A stretch of DNA of 64,000 nucleotides from Porites lobata (GCA_942486035.1 CALNXK010000033.1:1762001-1826000), one strand, 5' to 3'. Shown: positions 33,801 through 41,630, numbered from the stretch's first letter. Numbers and translations: made by a program. The notes: a model not told the origin generated them from the letters alone.

Positions 33801-36721
33801 TAATCCTTCCGTTCATTTTTATTTGGTTTAGCGTCAAAGCACCTTGTGATTGGGTGAGAGATCTCGGGCCGTTTTCTCAACCAATCAGGGGTAAAACCAA
33901 AGGCAATCGTAACCTTCTCGACTTTTCGCTTGTAACGCTTGGCGCCTGTTACATCTACTGAGTAATATTAATGTTTCACGCGGTGGAAGGCTTTTGTTAT
34001 CGTTGGTCAGAGCAATTGTGGGCCCGCAGAAGTTGATTTACCAATGCTGCGGTCACCCTACGATAGTTGGCTGTGACATTGAAATATGGCAAAATACATT
34101 TGGTGTTACAATGCTTGCCTTCTTTGAATCTTTTTAGGCACAGCAGCATGGCTCTGAAGATGAACCACCACCAGGTAAGACAGCTCTGTCATAATTTGCC
34201 ACTGAAGAAACGAGGAAACTGGGCCGAGTTAACTTTCGCAAAGACTTCTGGGACTGTTACTGGGGACAGGGAAAATGATCGGCCAATAGCTGACCGGCGC
34301 GTCCCTTGTAACGATCCCAGAAGTCTTTGCGAAAACTAACTCGGCCCAGTTCCCTTCTCGTTTCTGAAGTGGCGAATGGAGTGAATGGTAATTGTCGTAA
34401 AACAGACGCAGATTAGTTAGTAAATCTACACCTGGTAGAAAATAGTTTGAATAACTGATTCATAGTGCAGTTGAGTGGGATCCACTGTTTTCTAAGTTAT
34501 ATTACTGGAAACAAAACAGATGCGAACTGTCGATGTTTTGACTGTACATGATGTGTTTTGTTTTCTAGCCGTTGTACCACGAAATACTTCAGTGGGTCCG
34601 AGATCCAAGAGAGCAGTGACTGCTAACCCGTATCTCATGAGTCGGCCAAACCTGGCCGCAAAGGGACTGAAACCAGGTGTAGGCCCAGGACTACTCAATG
34701 GCCGATCAGGGTCCACGAATGTCGTAAACAGGTATTAATGAATTTGATGTGTCATTGTTGTTCTAATTAAGACTGCAGTCACTCCCAACTGCTGCAATAC
34801 CAATCAATGAGCTTCCCGCTTTTGTTAAACGCTCTCAAAATGTATGAAACGTTCAAGAAACGCCTCTAACTTGTTACATCATTCGTAGATCCGACGAGTC
34901 TTCGCCTCCAGCTAATAGACCACGTTCTACGTCAACACGGTCAGCAGACGATCTCTCAAACGACGCGCATGTTACAAATGGGTCCAATCGACTCTCCGCT
35001 GACCTCGATAACTATGCTCAGGTAGGTGAGATGTTTGGGCTCTAAAGGTAGAAAGTGCCGTGTTGATGTTTGTCATGCATTTGACTCGTGACAAAGTCTT
35101 TACTTAAACGCGAGGAACGCATACCTAACTCTTCCTTAAACATCCTCCGTCTTTGTAATATTGGATTTTCGTTCTACTTCAAGACTTTCGGTGGTTACAC
35201 TCTTGTTGGACCTATTTACAGTTCAAACCATTTTTCTTCTCTGCATACGCCGCGTCTTGAAAGTATTATGTTAATAGCTTATCTCGACCTTTTCACTGCT
35301 TAGCTCTTTCTTTCCATACAACTGAAACACAAAACTCTATTGACGAGCATTAGTGGGAACTTGCAGCTGATTAGATTTTACCGCTGTTTTTTTCGTTTAG
35401 TACTTTCATACCATGAGACCAAAAAGTGTTGCAGACGAACGGAGACAGTTGGCTCTCGCTCTTGAATTGAGCAAACGTGAAATAGCAGCTGGCGGGCGCA
35501 GAAGTTCACGGGTCGGCACTCGTATTTTGTATCTTTGCTTTGTGTTTACTTGTGGCCTTCAAGCTGAGGCAGCAATCCTGAGGACAAGCCCGAAGTTATT
35601 CCGAAGATTGTCCGATTTTACTCGAGTGTGGTCGAAAAGTTATCGAACGTCGCGTTTTGTTTTTATCACTGTGTTAAGTGCTCCAGCGCGTTAACGAGCT
35701 CGCTGTATTTGGAGATAAGGCAACGAATTTCTGATGTTCTTACGTGGTTAATCACGTAAAGAGTCCATTCCTTTAATTTTTCTTAGCTACCAACAACTAA
35801 TTTATAAAACCTAACTTACGCCTTTAGTGCCTAATCAAGTGACCGGCCATGCATTATGTTATCAAATTTGAAAACTTTCCTTATTCATTGTCCCTTTGTT
35901 TTGAGGCATTCTGGGATTGCGTTAACACCGTTTCTTTGGTTCGTTTTTCAAACCGCATTTTCAACTTTCTATTTTGCAGGAAATGCTGTTCGTGTTGCTA
36001 ACCCCATAACAGACGATTAATCGACTCTTTTTGAAAAGGCTTTACCAGCGTAGCTGCATTCTCAACATACTTATCTTTGCTTGCACGCAGTAATTATATA
36101 ACAATGTTAACCGAATTGCTAACCTCGCTTCTGTGCGCTGTGCAGTCTTCGGGCTGTTTTCATTGTTCACTATTGGTTTGCTGTCTCAGTTTGAGTTTAA
36201 TAAACTATTTTCTTCTTTTTGCACGTATAGTTAGAACACTTCTTGCCCTCATTTCCCCAAAGCACTTTTTTTTGTAACGGTCTTGCATGTAAGGCTAGTG
36301 TGGGCACTTATGTCATCTTTGAGTTAGGCAAAAAAACTTTTACTAAAACTTGTATTTACAATAGAGATTGGAGGACTCAGAAGATAATGTGTAGTTTGTT
36401 ACCAGCTAATAAATATTTCGTCTTCGTTCGCAGGATCTGTTAAATCTTCCTGAAGGAGAATCTTCACCGAGACATTCTTCAGGTTAGTTGGTTACAAAAC
36501 GTACAACTGGAAACAAACCGAACGACAATAAGAACGCTTAGTAGCTTTTATATGAGACAAGGTAGCTGTAGCGTTTTCTTTATAGACTCTTAGCATAAGT
36601 ACCTGAAATTTCAGCTTAACGCCGTTGTCGTGTATCTATCGTAGGGTCTGGATCCAGCTCTGGTCTGAGTGTATCGCCATTGGGAAGCCAAGAAGAGGGC
36701 GTGACGTCACCTGATTGGTAG
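341..36721 (+). CDS. CDC42BPA/B-like: MRCK-type serine/threonine kinase (CDC42-binding protein kinase), whole gene
   Basis: This is a multi-exon gene for a myotonic dystrophy kinase-related CDC42-binding kinase. The family phosphorylates myosin light chain phosphatase and related targets downstream of CDC42 to drive actomyosin contraction and protrusion. I placed 53 exons; summed lengths keep every splice phase consistent and give 1,763 codons with the stop, against about 1,710-1,730 residues in human MRCK alpha and beta. Domain order is complete: AGC kinase (about 78-345), AGC tail, long coiled coil (about 434-1000), C1 (about 1026-1075), PH (about 1102-1223), CNH (about 1224-1531) and CRIB (about 1583-1596), then a Ser-rich tail ending Pro-Asp-Trp-stop at 36719-36721. 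Diagnostic matches include ACFKEERDVL, GTPDYISPEIL and PLGIDPDSGIGTA. Citron and ROCK kinases fit less well: citron differs in these motifs and ROCK lacks CNH and CRIB. Exons are listed in the domain entries. Confidence 0.95.
2388..2562. repeat. Dispersed repeat (copy 1; partner at 10205-10392)
   Basis: Shares the blocks CATTGACTCTTGTTTAAACCTCT and TGTGGAGAGGTTCAACTGT with 10205-10392. The ends are roughly inverted (AACCTCCAC / GTGGAGAGGTT), as in a small MITE. Confidence 0.7.
2815..3340 (+). repeat. 106-bp minisatellite, five copies (intron 3)
   Basis: Tandem copies with anchors (TTCTAACTTTTGAGTCTGTGG) at about 2833, 2946, 3051, 3157 and 3263. The period is 105-106 bp except for one 113-bp unit. 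Each unit contains ATCCTATGGTGTGACCATTCAA and GAGCAGTACTTTCC. A single diverged piece of the same unit lies at about 4138-4176. Confidence 0.92.
6691..7763 (-). mobile_element. Penelope-like retroelement remnant with GIY-YIG domain between inverted arms
   Basis: Two inverted arms of about 390-400 bp (6691-7085 and 7370-7763, outer ends CAAAAGGTTGAGTTTGATCG and complement) flank a spacer. On the minus strand from about 7380 to 7040 the sequence encodes GAVYKIKCCDCQASYIGETG, LTEHKRATRNGDVNNHIAEH and YYQRLTLESWFTNLEQ. This is a GIY-YIG endonuclease module of the kind found at the end of Penelope-like elements, here with one in-frame TGA. No reverse transcriptase part remains. Inverted terminal arrangement is known for this class. 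Confidence 0.8.
7809..8020. mobile_element. MITE-like element, copy 1
   Basis: A roughly 210-bp element beginning TTAACCCTTCAAGCCTC and ending GGGACTTAAAGGGTTA (imperfect inverted ends). Further copies occur at 9994-10200 and 21779-21989. An inverted end fragment lies at about 24680-24740. Confidence 0.85.
9994..10200. mobile_element. MITE-like element, copy 2
   Basis: Same family as 7809-8020: TTAACCTTTTAAGCCCCAAT at the left end and GGGACTTAAA at the right. The internal region GAGAATTTGATAAAAGATCAA is shared. Confidence 0.85.
10205..10392. repeat. Dispersed repeat (copy 2; partner at 2388-2562)
   Basis: Same family as 2388-2562, including TGACTCTTGTTTAAACCTCT and GGAAAGGTTCAACTGTG. It sits immediately next to a MITE copy (9994-10200). 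Confidence 0.7.
10400..10640 (+). mobile_element. SINE body fragment (same family as 26770-27118)
   Basis: Contains TTCTCGGATAAGGACGATAAACC and GTGGGATGTTAAAGAACCCA. The same order of blocks is found, reverse complemented, in the SINE at 26770-27118. No tRNA-like head is recognisable in this copy. Confidence 0.65.
12070..12377 (+). repeat. Tandem duplication, 172-bp period
   Basis: The segment beginning ATTCATTCAGTTGTTTGTTC at 12070 recurs at 12242. The copies match almost base for base for about 135 bp, to GGACAGCCTTT, differing at about one position (GGCAGCAC / GGCAACAC). Confidence 0.9.
12771..25616 (+). CDS. CDC42BPA/B-like: MRCK exons 14-33: coiled-coil region and Ser-rich linker
   Basis: Exons: 12771-12857, 13479-13601, 13887-13970, 14496-14569, 15076-15250, 15356-15423, 16241-16312, 16497-16535, 16919-16992, 17128-17212, 17312-17368, 18439-18482, 19718-19823, 20373-20497, 21300-21405, 22259-22413, 23176-23276, 23795-23859, 25115-25183, 25560-25616. 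Residues about 434-1000 are rich in Glu, Lys, Leu and Gln with heptad spacing, as expected for the multimerisation and autoinhibitory coiled coil of MRCKs. The block KKDAVAHWEAQIAEIIQW followed by VSDEKEARGYLQALASKMTE is nearly identical to the human proteins. The exon at 25560-25616 encodes a short Ser-rich linker before the C1 domain. The exon ending at 13970 is followed by GCAAGT rather than GT, and the exon ending at 14569 has a GTTAGT donor. Phases are consistent throughout. Confidence 0.9.
13085..13290 (+). mobile_element. tRNA-derived SINE remnant
   Basis: TTAGCTTGGTCGTTAGAGTG resembles a Pol III A box, and GAGTTTGATTCCTGG about 35 bp downstream resembles a B box (GGTTCGANTCC). A non-tRNA body follows. 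It cannot fold into a full tRNA, so it is not called as a tRNA gene. Confidence 0.6.
13716..13812 (+). repeat. Tetranucleotide microsatellite (GATT/CATT/CATC)
   Basis: Runs of TGATTGATTGATTCATTC, CATTCATTCATTCATC and CCATCCATCCATC, intronic. Confidence 0.9.
14896..14999. repeat. Short inverted repeat (MITE-like) in intron 17
   Basis: Arms of about 37 bp: TCTGATGACTCCATACCAAT...AATTTGACTC and its near-complement GAGTCAAATTTAGAGGGATT...GAGTCATCAGA, with a spacer of about 25 bp. Confidence 0.75.
17520..18330. repeat. CTATG/CATAG-dense block in intron 24
   Basis: About 31 occurrences of CTATG or its complement CATAG in roughly 810 bp, in both orientations, often extended to AAAAGCTATGTA or AACATAGT. 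No fixed period is visible. It is likely a degenerate non-autonomous element with subterminal repeats, or several nested copies. Confidence 0.6.
19546..19616. repeat. Hairpin with poly(A) tract
   Basis: ATCAGGCGTTATTTTTTTT and AAAAAAAAAGACGCCTGAT form an inverted repeat. The right arm includes an uninterrupted run of about 24 A (around 19585-19608). Confidence 0.7.
20985..21055. mobile_element. Terminal fragment of the MITE at 48341-48787
   Basis: Shares TTTTTTGTCCACTGAAAATT and TCAATTTCCTGATGG with the right end of the 48341-48787 element. Confidence 0.75.
21446..21690 (+). repeat. Dispersed repeat, copy 1 (partner 31805-32045)
   Basis: Begins near ATCACCAGATGAAACGCTGAG and contains GAGAGTTGAAAATACGAC and a GTTTCATCTGATGATTAAAC palindrome. 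About 90% similar by eye to the second copy. It lies just after the exon ending at 21405. Confidence 0.85.
21779..21989. mobile_element. MITE-like element, copy 3
   Basis: Same family, with intact ends TTAACCCTTTAAGCCCCAGT and GGGACTTAAAGGGTTA. It is the best-preserved copy in the window. Confidence 0.88.
22567..23110 (-). repeat. 106-bp minisatellite, inverted second array (intron 29)
   Basis: This is the reverse complement of the array at 2815-3340. The anchor GCTTTCATTTGAATGGTCAC recurs at about 22651, 22757, 22863, 22969 and 23065, i.e. periods of 106, 106, 106 and 96 bp. The array ends about 65 bp before the exon at 23176. Confidence 0.92.
23354..23376 (+). repeat. (ATAC)n microsatellite
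   Basis: Five to six CATA/ATAC units inside intron 30. Confidence 0.9.
24590..24902. repeat. Element with ATT/GTA microsatellite (inverted partner at 40200-40545)
   Basis: The segment 24590-24690 (GAACTTTCCTGTCGATTTAA, AAAGCACTTAATTTAA) is found reverse complemented at 40324-40400. In both places an (ATT)n tract lies close by (24795-24900 here, with an internal AGTAGTAGT run). Confidence 0.75.
25336..25515. mobile_element. MITE-like element
   Basis: Ends are inverted: TACAGTAGAACTGTGGTAAAT on the left and GAGGTTCTACTGTGG on the right. The inside repeats GAGTTAGCAG and GAGTTATC motifs. It is in the intron upstream of the Ser-rich exon. Confidence 0.75.
25690..25887. mobile_element. MITE-like element next to the C1 exon
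   Basis: Terminal inverted repeats AGTAAAATCTAACTAGT and ACTAGTTGGATTTTACT bound a 198-bp element. It contains CTGATTGGTTGAG and an ACTAGTGG subterminal pair. It ends 78 bp before the chosen C1 exon start. Confidence 0.85.
25966..26705 (+). CDS. CDC42BPA/B-like: MRCK exons 34-35: C1 (phorbol-ester/DAG-type) zinc-binding domain
   Basis: Exons: 25966-26071 and 26575-26705. The peptide begins PRVHKFSVRTFTTPTKCNQC and contains the His/Cys ligand series of a C1 domain (H-x12-C-x2-C ... C-x2-C ... H-x2-C ... C), split between the two exons. In this family the C1 domain contributes to membrane targeting and lipid sensing. The second exon ends with the MRCK signature PLGIDPDSGIGTA. The upstream acceptor at 25940 is also a good AG but is out of phase with exon 33. 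The acceptor ending at 25965 (polypyrimidine then AACAG) keeps phase 0 and gives the junction APPQ-PRVHKF, so I prefer it. Confidence 0.88.
26770..27118 (-). mobile_element. tRNA-derived SINE
   Basis: On the minus strand the head reads GCCCAGTGAGCTCAGTTGGG (A box TGAGCTCAGTTGG), then GCGGGTTCAAACCGCGG (B box GGTTCAAACC) at about 27070-27050. A body with CTTCTCGAATAAGGACG and GTGGGACGTAAAAGAACCCA follows. The head looks like a tRNA gene, but the aminoacyl stem and following structure are absent, so it is a SINE rather than a tRNA. Confidence 0.8.
27227..28774 (+). CDS. CDC42BPA/B-like: MRCK exons 36-38: PH domain
   Basis: Exons: 27227-27366, 28002-28083, 28631-28774 (residues about 1102-1223). 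The peptide starts IPKPGGIKKGWLRQFAVICD, which matches the first strands of the MRCK PH domain. It continues through VIDMRDEEFSVSSVLAADVIHANRKE and ends with the helix RWVSALQELHKVLKKN. PH domains of this family bind membranes or act as packing modules next to C1. The intron between the second and third exons carries a recent-looking palindromic repeat insertion (28098-28565). Confidence 0.92.
28098..28565. mobile_element. Palindrome-rich insertion flanked by 32-bp direct repeats
   Basis: Identical 32-bp direct repeats (28098-28129 and 28534-28565, starting TTACTTCTCTGCAAAC) flank about 400 bp built from CAACATTGTTGG and CAACAACTCCCAAC motifs in both orientations. A perfect palindrome with 21-bp arms lies at 28470-28490 / 28494-28514. 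The identical flanks suggest a young insertion or duplication. It lies in the PH-domain intron. Confidence 0.85.
28963..32970 (+). CDS. CDC42BPA/B-like: MRCK exons 39-46: citron homology (CNH) domain
   Basis: Exons: 28963-29104, 29196-29276, 29659-29864, 30645-30759, 31102-31212, 32253-32333, 32549-32646, 32880-32970 (residues about 1224-1531). CNH domains form a seven-bladed propeller-like scaffold. Recognisable blocks are ATIIDTDRVCLGTEDGLF, VTRIGDNKKVSQIEMLPDEQ, GRNRQIRLYPLSAVDG, SCLCVALKRQIIVYE, GYRSRRYELMWPSPP and AEWLQTIPLKK, each aligning in order with human MRCK alpha. No frameshift or stop interrupts the domain. Confidence 0.93.
30024..30184. mobile_element. Long-TIR MITE
   Basis: Arms of about 52 bp: GCATGATTTGTAGGTGATAT...GTGATATTTCAAC and complement, spaced by about 50 bp. 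Confidence 0.85.
31805..32045 (+). repeat. Dispersed repeat, copy 2 (partner 21446-21690)
   Basis: Same orientation as copy 1, with CCAGATGAAACACTGAGAAG and the palindrome GTTTCATCTGGTGATGAAAC. Confidence 0.85.
33411..33738 (+). CDS. CDC42BPA/B-like: MRCK exons 47-48: CRIB (CDC42/Rac-binding) motif
   Basis: Exons: 33411-33489 and 33582-33738. The second exon carries KLISGPTNFNHISHMGPGDG (residues about 1581-1600), a CRIB/PBD motif with the expected I-S-x-P ... F-x-H-x-x-H-M-G spacing. It is followed by FQIIKDLP, as in human MRCKs. This motif binds GTP-loaded CDC42 and separates MRCK from ROCK and DMPK. The donor of the first exon is a weak GTTTGC, but phase (2) and reading frame are consistent. 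Confidence 0.93.
34138..36721 (+). CDS. CDC42BPA/B-like: MRCK exons 49-53: Ser/Pro-rich C-terminal tail
   Basis: Exons: 34138-34174, 34569-34731, 34889-35021, 36434-36482 and 36645 to the stop at 36719-36721. The tail (about 150 residues) is low in hydrophobics and rich in Ser, Pro, Asn and Gly. It includes ESSPRHSSG, which resembles the DSDSPRHSTAS stretch near the human MRCK C-terminus. In the last exon the frame reads TSPDW then TAG. If the GTAGGT at 36718 were used as a donor and joined to 38048, the codon formed would be TGA, so the protein would end one residue earlier. AATAAA at 37431-37436 is a plausible polyadenylation signal. Confidence 0.8.
34193..34378. mobile_element. Long-TIR MITE
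   Basis: Arms of about 65 bp: ATTTGCCACTGAAGAAACGA...GGGCCGAGTTA...AAAGACTTCTGGGA, with the matching complement ending GAAGTGGCGAAT. It lies in the intron after exon 49. Confidence 0.88.
35401..35511 (+). CDS. Candidate cassette exon of MRCK encoding a ubiquitin-interacting motif
   Basis: A pyrimidine-rich acceptor (TTTTTTTCGTTTAG) ends at 35400 and a GT (GTCGGC) follows 35511. The 111-nt interval is open in exactly the phase (0/0) needed between the exons ending at 35021 and starting at 36434. It encodes 37 residues including DERRQLALALELSKRE, which fits the UIM consensus (acidic patch, hydrophobic, x-x-Ala, x3, Ser, x2, acidic). UIMs bind ubiquitin. I do not know such a motif in vertebrate MRCKs. 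The donor is non-ideal, so this may be an alternatively spliced exon or a chance ORF; the motif match and phase fit favour a real exon. Confidence 0.55.
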
Positions 36722-38660
36722 GTACCAGGCCTTCGATTACTTTTTACCTTGAGCATCACTATAATTTCTTAGCTGATTTGTCAGCGGCTAAAATGATGAT
36801 AAAGGAGGGGAGGTAAATATAGGGAAAAAGCGGATGCCGTATTTTCCCTCCTAATTTACTCCTGCTCTCCCCCCCCCCCCCCATCCCCCTCCCCTGTCGC
36901 TCCCCAAGCTCGCTCGCCCTCGTCTACTATACTCGGGGGTTGGTAACCTCTCAGTTGCCGGTCGTTTTCTGTGCAGCCTGAAGTCTCGTTGCCCATATCT
37001 GGCTTATTCCGTTCAAGACTGACACAAGGACGCGTAATTAAAGCACTTTTTGCCGGCGTATTGCAACTTTTTCGTTGTAAAAGGATGGATCGAATTCTCT
37101 GCGGCTGAAAAATGTTTGACAAGAATTCGAAAAACTACGGTTATTTGTAGTAAAAGATAATTAACTGCAATTAGACAAGATTTTTGATTCGACTGAAACG
37201 CTAGAGTACTACAGTGTAAACAGAAATTGAACATGGATGTTCACATTCCCTGTTGAAGTTCACTCTGTCATTCAGGAGGAAACCTTTATGTGTTAGTATA
37301 TTCATGTTCCATGGTTTTCACCTTCATTACGAGTCGGTGAGGGAGGGAGTCGATAGTCAACGTTATGTTTTGTTTCCTTAAAAAGTCACCCTAACTTGAA
37401 TATCGAGAATTTACTTTGATTTTAATTAAGAATAAATTCTTTCACATGAAGTAATTAAAACGGCTTTAATAATATGCACCTAAAATCTTAAAATCAATGT
37501 AAATGTTAAAGCTTAGTCATTAATTTTGCACTTAGCGCGTTAGTCTTGCAGTGATATAATCTTTTTTGTTTCTCTCTCTTTTTTTTAATCCCAACAATTT
37601 GTTCTGTTGAATAGTTTCTTTAGTAAACCTACAGTTTTCATACAGCTGTTTTCTAAATATAACTGACATTTCGGGAACTGATTAAGTGTAAAGACTTGTA
37701 TCAAAGCGGATTCAACCCTGTTAGTTTAATCGTGTCGAATTCTTTTATTATAATTGTTATAAAAAGTTCTTTCAAACAGATCAGTGTTAGAGGACTAACC
37801 GTAAACGTTCTTTCATTTACAAACGGAAATTCAATGCACCTAACTTTGTAAAAAATATAACATCTCATAGCTGGTCATTATCGAACCGGTTCTGACTAGA
37901 TAAAAAAAGAATTGGTTGGGAGGTTTCAACCTCGTTTCCAGGGTTTCCTACTCGTCCCTTCTGCGAGAGACGAGGGGGACAGGAAACGAATAGCTGAGAA
38001 CTCTGGGAACGAAGTTGCTAAGCTTTTTTTCTGATTTCCCCCAACAGAATGGAAGATGCTTTGCCGCTTGGCGGACTCCAATGGCTGAATAATATTATTA
38101 ATCGAATTAATTTTTATTTTGTAAATGCTTTTCTACTCTGCCTCAAGGCTAATGAAGAAATAAACGCTTAAAACTTAACTTTTTCTTATTAATCGGATAA
38201 ACATCGAAGGTGAAAAAATTATTTTTAGTTGACAGACAGCTATAGTTTTTGAAGGTTGTTAAACTTGAAACGAGAAAAAAGCTTAAGCCACGAGGGTTGA
38301 ATTTAGGACTAATTTGAATTTACTCTATATTTCATATTATCGTAGGTGATGCAATTTTTCCATATTTTTTAAGCATTTTGTTCAGAGGAGACTTTGGGTT
38401 GTGTCATAATCATTTTTGCGCAAACAGTGCAGTGAAAGAGTTCTTTTTTCGGTGTATATCTTCATATGATGTAGATGTTTCTGTTTTTCTTTTTCATTAT
38501 CGGTTTAGGTCTATATTCCAACGCCAAGCCTTTTGGCGAGATTTGGGCTCCGTGCACCAACTACCTAAGGGTAGTTGGTTTGTTCTTATTGGCTGATACT
38601 TACAAAATCAGAGAATTGTTGAATTGTAAAAAGGACTGAAAAAATAAAACGTTTACAGTA
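36722..38660 (+). other. MRCK 3' UTR and downstream flank
   Basis: This is non-coding after the MRCK stop. AATAAA occurs at 37431-37436, again at 38159-38164 and at 38643-38648, giving several possible transcript ends. A splice acceptor-like TTTCCCCCAACAG precedes 38048, so a spliced 3' UTR exon is possible. A short inverted repeat (37926-38023, arms around CTCGTTTCCAGGGTTT and CTCTGGGAACGAAG) resembles a MITE end. Confidence 0.45.
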
Positions 38661-39742
38661 TTTGAGAGCGTTTCTTTTTTGTGTGTTTGTAAACAGAAAA
38701 ATAGTCTTCACTTCTAGTACTCTTTAGTGAAGATTATCTGTTTGCTTGGTCTCATTTTCCCCGTTTTTTTTTTTTTTCGTTCGTTCGTTCGTTTGTTTTT
38801 ATTTGTTTGCGAAACTTCATATTAAATGGCGCTTGTGCATATGATGTTACCACCCGATTTCTGTGAGGAATTGAGAACGTTTGTAAGACATTGCCTTGTT
38901 CTCGCGCCTGCGATGTCGATTCCGTTTAGCCAGTTCTCGCTATTCGTAGTGGATAGATTCAGCAGAGTCGAGAGTCGAAACAAAGACAATCATCCCCCAC
39001 TCCCACCTCCACCCGCACCCCGACCCCAACCCCCTTGATTCTTGTGATTCCCTTTCCGTATGGAGAAGTTACTTGCTTTTGACTGGTAGTGGTGAAATAA
39101 TCACTTGTTCAAGTTGTGGCCGACGTTGTGGCCCTTGTTTATTAGACTATATAATTATAGTTTCATACCTTAAGATACACCGTTTCTGTCTACGGTTACG
39201 GGCAGGCTACCATGTTCGCCACGTAGTTATACAAAAGACAACCAATATTTCCCAGATGATGTAATGGCATTACCTTTCTACACGGTAGCCTAGCCGTTTC
39301 TAGGGGTTAAGAGGCAATCTCTTCGCATTTACGGGTAAGCGTACGCGTAATTTACCCGTACACGGAGACGGTGTATTTTTAAGGTCTCTCATGTGCAAGT
39401 TAAAGGGTAGTTTTGAGATTCTCTCGTTTTACTGTATACGGGCGTTGCCTAGTCCCTGTACGTCGTCTGGGTCAATGCATTTCTGTGGATCATCTTTCGA
39501 ACGGAAAAAAACTCGTTCGAACCTCCTGACCCGAAACGCATATACTGCGCTCAATAATGAGGCCCAGGAAGTGCGGGCGTTGTGTTTGCTTTATCTTAAC
39601 CTCAAAACTCAGAATTTAAAGCTGTCTAGTTTGAATTGTCTTTCCTAACGTATCATTTTGCCTCAAGTGAGGAAGTTAATGGGGATTGTCTAGTTGGTAG
39701 TTTGATTCTAACATCCTTGCAGTGTTCAATTAAATTTTTCAG

Positions 39743-39779
39743 ACACCACAAGATTCTGAGGAGATGAATATCCACCCAG
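39743..39779 (+). CDS. Weak candidate alternative 3' exon of MRCK
   Basis: TAAATTTTTCAG precedes the interval and GTAATT follows it. In phase 0 it reads TPQDSEEMNIHPG, compatible with joining to any upstream MRCK exon that ends in phase 0 (35021 or 35511). There is no homology to support it and no convincing next exon, so it may be a chance splice-site pair. Confidence 0.2.
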
Positions 39780-40082
39780 GTAATTGATAAGTTCAGTTGT
39801 TGTTTTAATTTTAAGTTGAGCGTGTTTTAGGCGGAACTTGAAGGAAAGCTGTTAATTCTGTTCAATATTGTTTGGAAATTTGACCAAATGTTGCTTTAAA
39901 GTATTCCATTCATTGTAAATGGACTCTTCTTAGGAAAAAATGTTGCTAGTTAACTTGGAATAATATGTGAAATAAATCAAATATGTAAATTATTGATGAA
40001 GATATGAAATTGGATGTAAACCTTTGAGCTAAATGAACAACCTAAGGCCCTAAGCCTGTTTTCTGGGCATTGCCAGCATACT

Positions 40083-40093
40083 TTGTGTTGTTG

Positions 40094-40152
<59 letters not shown>

Positions 40153-40464
40153 AGAAAAACAACTGTCAGCCTCTAAAATTCAAAAGTTTTTTCAACTGTT
40201 TAAAAAATAATAATAATAAAATAAAATATAGACAATTAATAAAGCATCTTATTATGATTATTATTATTATTATTATTTTTAATTCGAAAAAAAATTTTTC
40301 TTAGTTTTCATTAACTTTTTTTTAAGCTAAATTAAGTGCTTTTTAAATCGACAGAAATTGTAAATAGTGTTTTTGAATGAATAGTTTTTTCTTTTTTTAG
40401 CGAATTAATTGTAAATAGGATTTTAATAGTTTTTTTAATAAAATTGTCTATTATTTTAAAAAAA

Positions 40465-40541
<77 letters not shown>

Positions 40542-40545
40542 TATT
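40083..40545. repeat. TAA/ATT microsatellites with inverted partner of the 24.6-kb element
   Basis: Two long (TTA/ATT) tracts (about 40095-40155 and 40465-40538) bracket AAGTGCTTTTTAAATCGACAG and GAATGAATAGTTTTTTC. The latter are the complement of the 24590-24690 segment. Confidence 0.85.
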
Positions 40546-41228
40546 ATGCCTTATCGTAAGATGTGCGAGAAATTTACAGTCTTTTCTTTTGGGAAATGAC
40601 CACAACAGGTGATCATTAGGATTATGAGAGAAATTAATAGCTCACAATCATAAAATTTATACCAGGTGGAGCAGATCCAAGTGCACTGCCGAGCTTTTCT
40701 GTGATTAAAGTATAGACAGGAAATACCTTTTCAAAAAAGGCGTTGATTCATCTACCTCTACTCTTTTTTAGGATTTGTTGCAGAGATAATTATAAAGCAT
40801 CGCTTCAGTGCAAAAAAATTGGTTTACGATTCCCTTTGACAGAAGTGATCAAATTCTCATATTGTATGTAAATGTTATTTACCAACTCGTCAACTGATCT
40901 ACTGTGGTCTGGAACCATGGCATCATGTGATGATCACCTGCTTTTCACTTGTAATCAACCGGCAGGGCTGGTTGATGGTTTGTTCTTGAGAACTATTGTT
41001 GAATCTTTTATATAGTAGAAAAATCTAATAGAGTGATGAAGTAGGGATAGAATTTTAGGGGATAATGGCGCATGCAGGGAGAATACTGTTGATAATGAGT
41101 TTCATTGTTTCGAATTTTTTCTCTTTTTTAAACATTCTTGTTCATGAGGCAGGGAGTGTCTTCAGCTAGAGATGGACAAAATGTATAGAGTAATTACTCA
41201 AGTGTCACATATAAACTTCCCCATACTT

Positions 41229-41255
41229 GGTATTAGTATTTACCAAATCAGTGAC

Positions 41256-41288
<33 letters not shown>

Positions 41289-41630
41289 TACTCGGAATAT
41301 CCTTGGATATCCACTGTATAGTACTGTTTTGGAGCCAAGATGGCGTCTCGTTTGAAGACATTTTCGGAAGACGAAATTTTTGCGATAAATGAAGCAGTCG
41401 TACAAACAAAACCAGTAAAGCGATGAAGTTTAGCTTGTTTCTGTTTACTGGTGGGTAGAAAATTATTTTCATGCTGAATTTGCAACAAAATCGTAAAAAT
41501 GCACTTGACAATATCCCCGAAATTTTTGTAAATTGTAAACAAAGTTCCTACTAAGTGACGTTTATAATTTACAAAAAGTTGCTTTTTTCATTTTTATCCA
41601 ACTGATTTGGTAAATACTAAAACGACTATC
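41229..41630. mobile_element. MITE-like element
   Basis: Terminal inverted repeats TAGTATTTACCAAATCAGT and CTGATTTGGTAAATACTA enclose about 400 bp, which includes AAGATGGCGTCTCGTTT. No coding capacity is seen. Confidence 0.8.

Noticed and set aside
341..36721. Citron kinase or ROCK identity for the large kinase gene
   Set aside because: CNH excludes ROCK. The sequence motifs (ACFKEERDVL, SPEIL, PLGIDP, CRIB) and the kinase-to-C1 spacing fit MRCK, not citron.
40083..40541. Poly-Tyr and poly-Ile ORFs
   Set aside because: Translations of TTA/ATT microsatellites.
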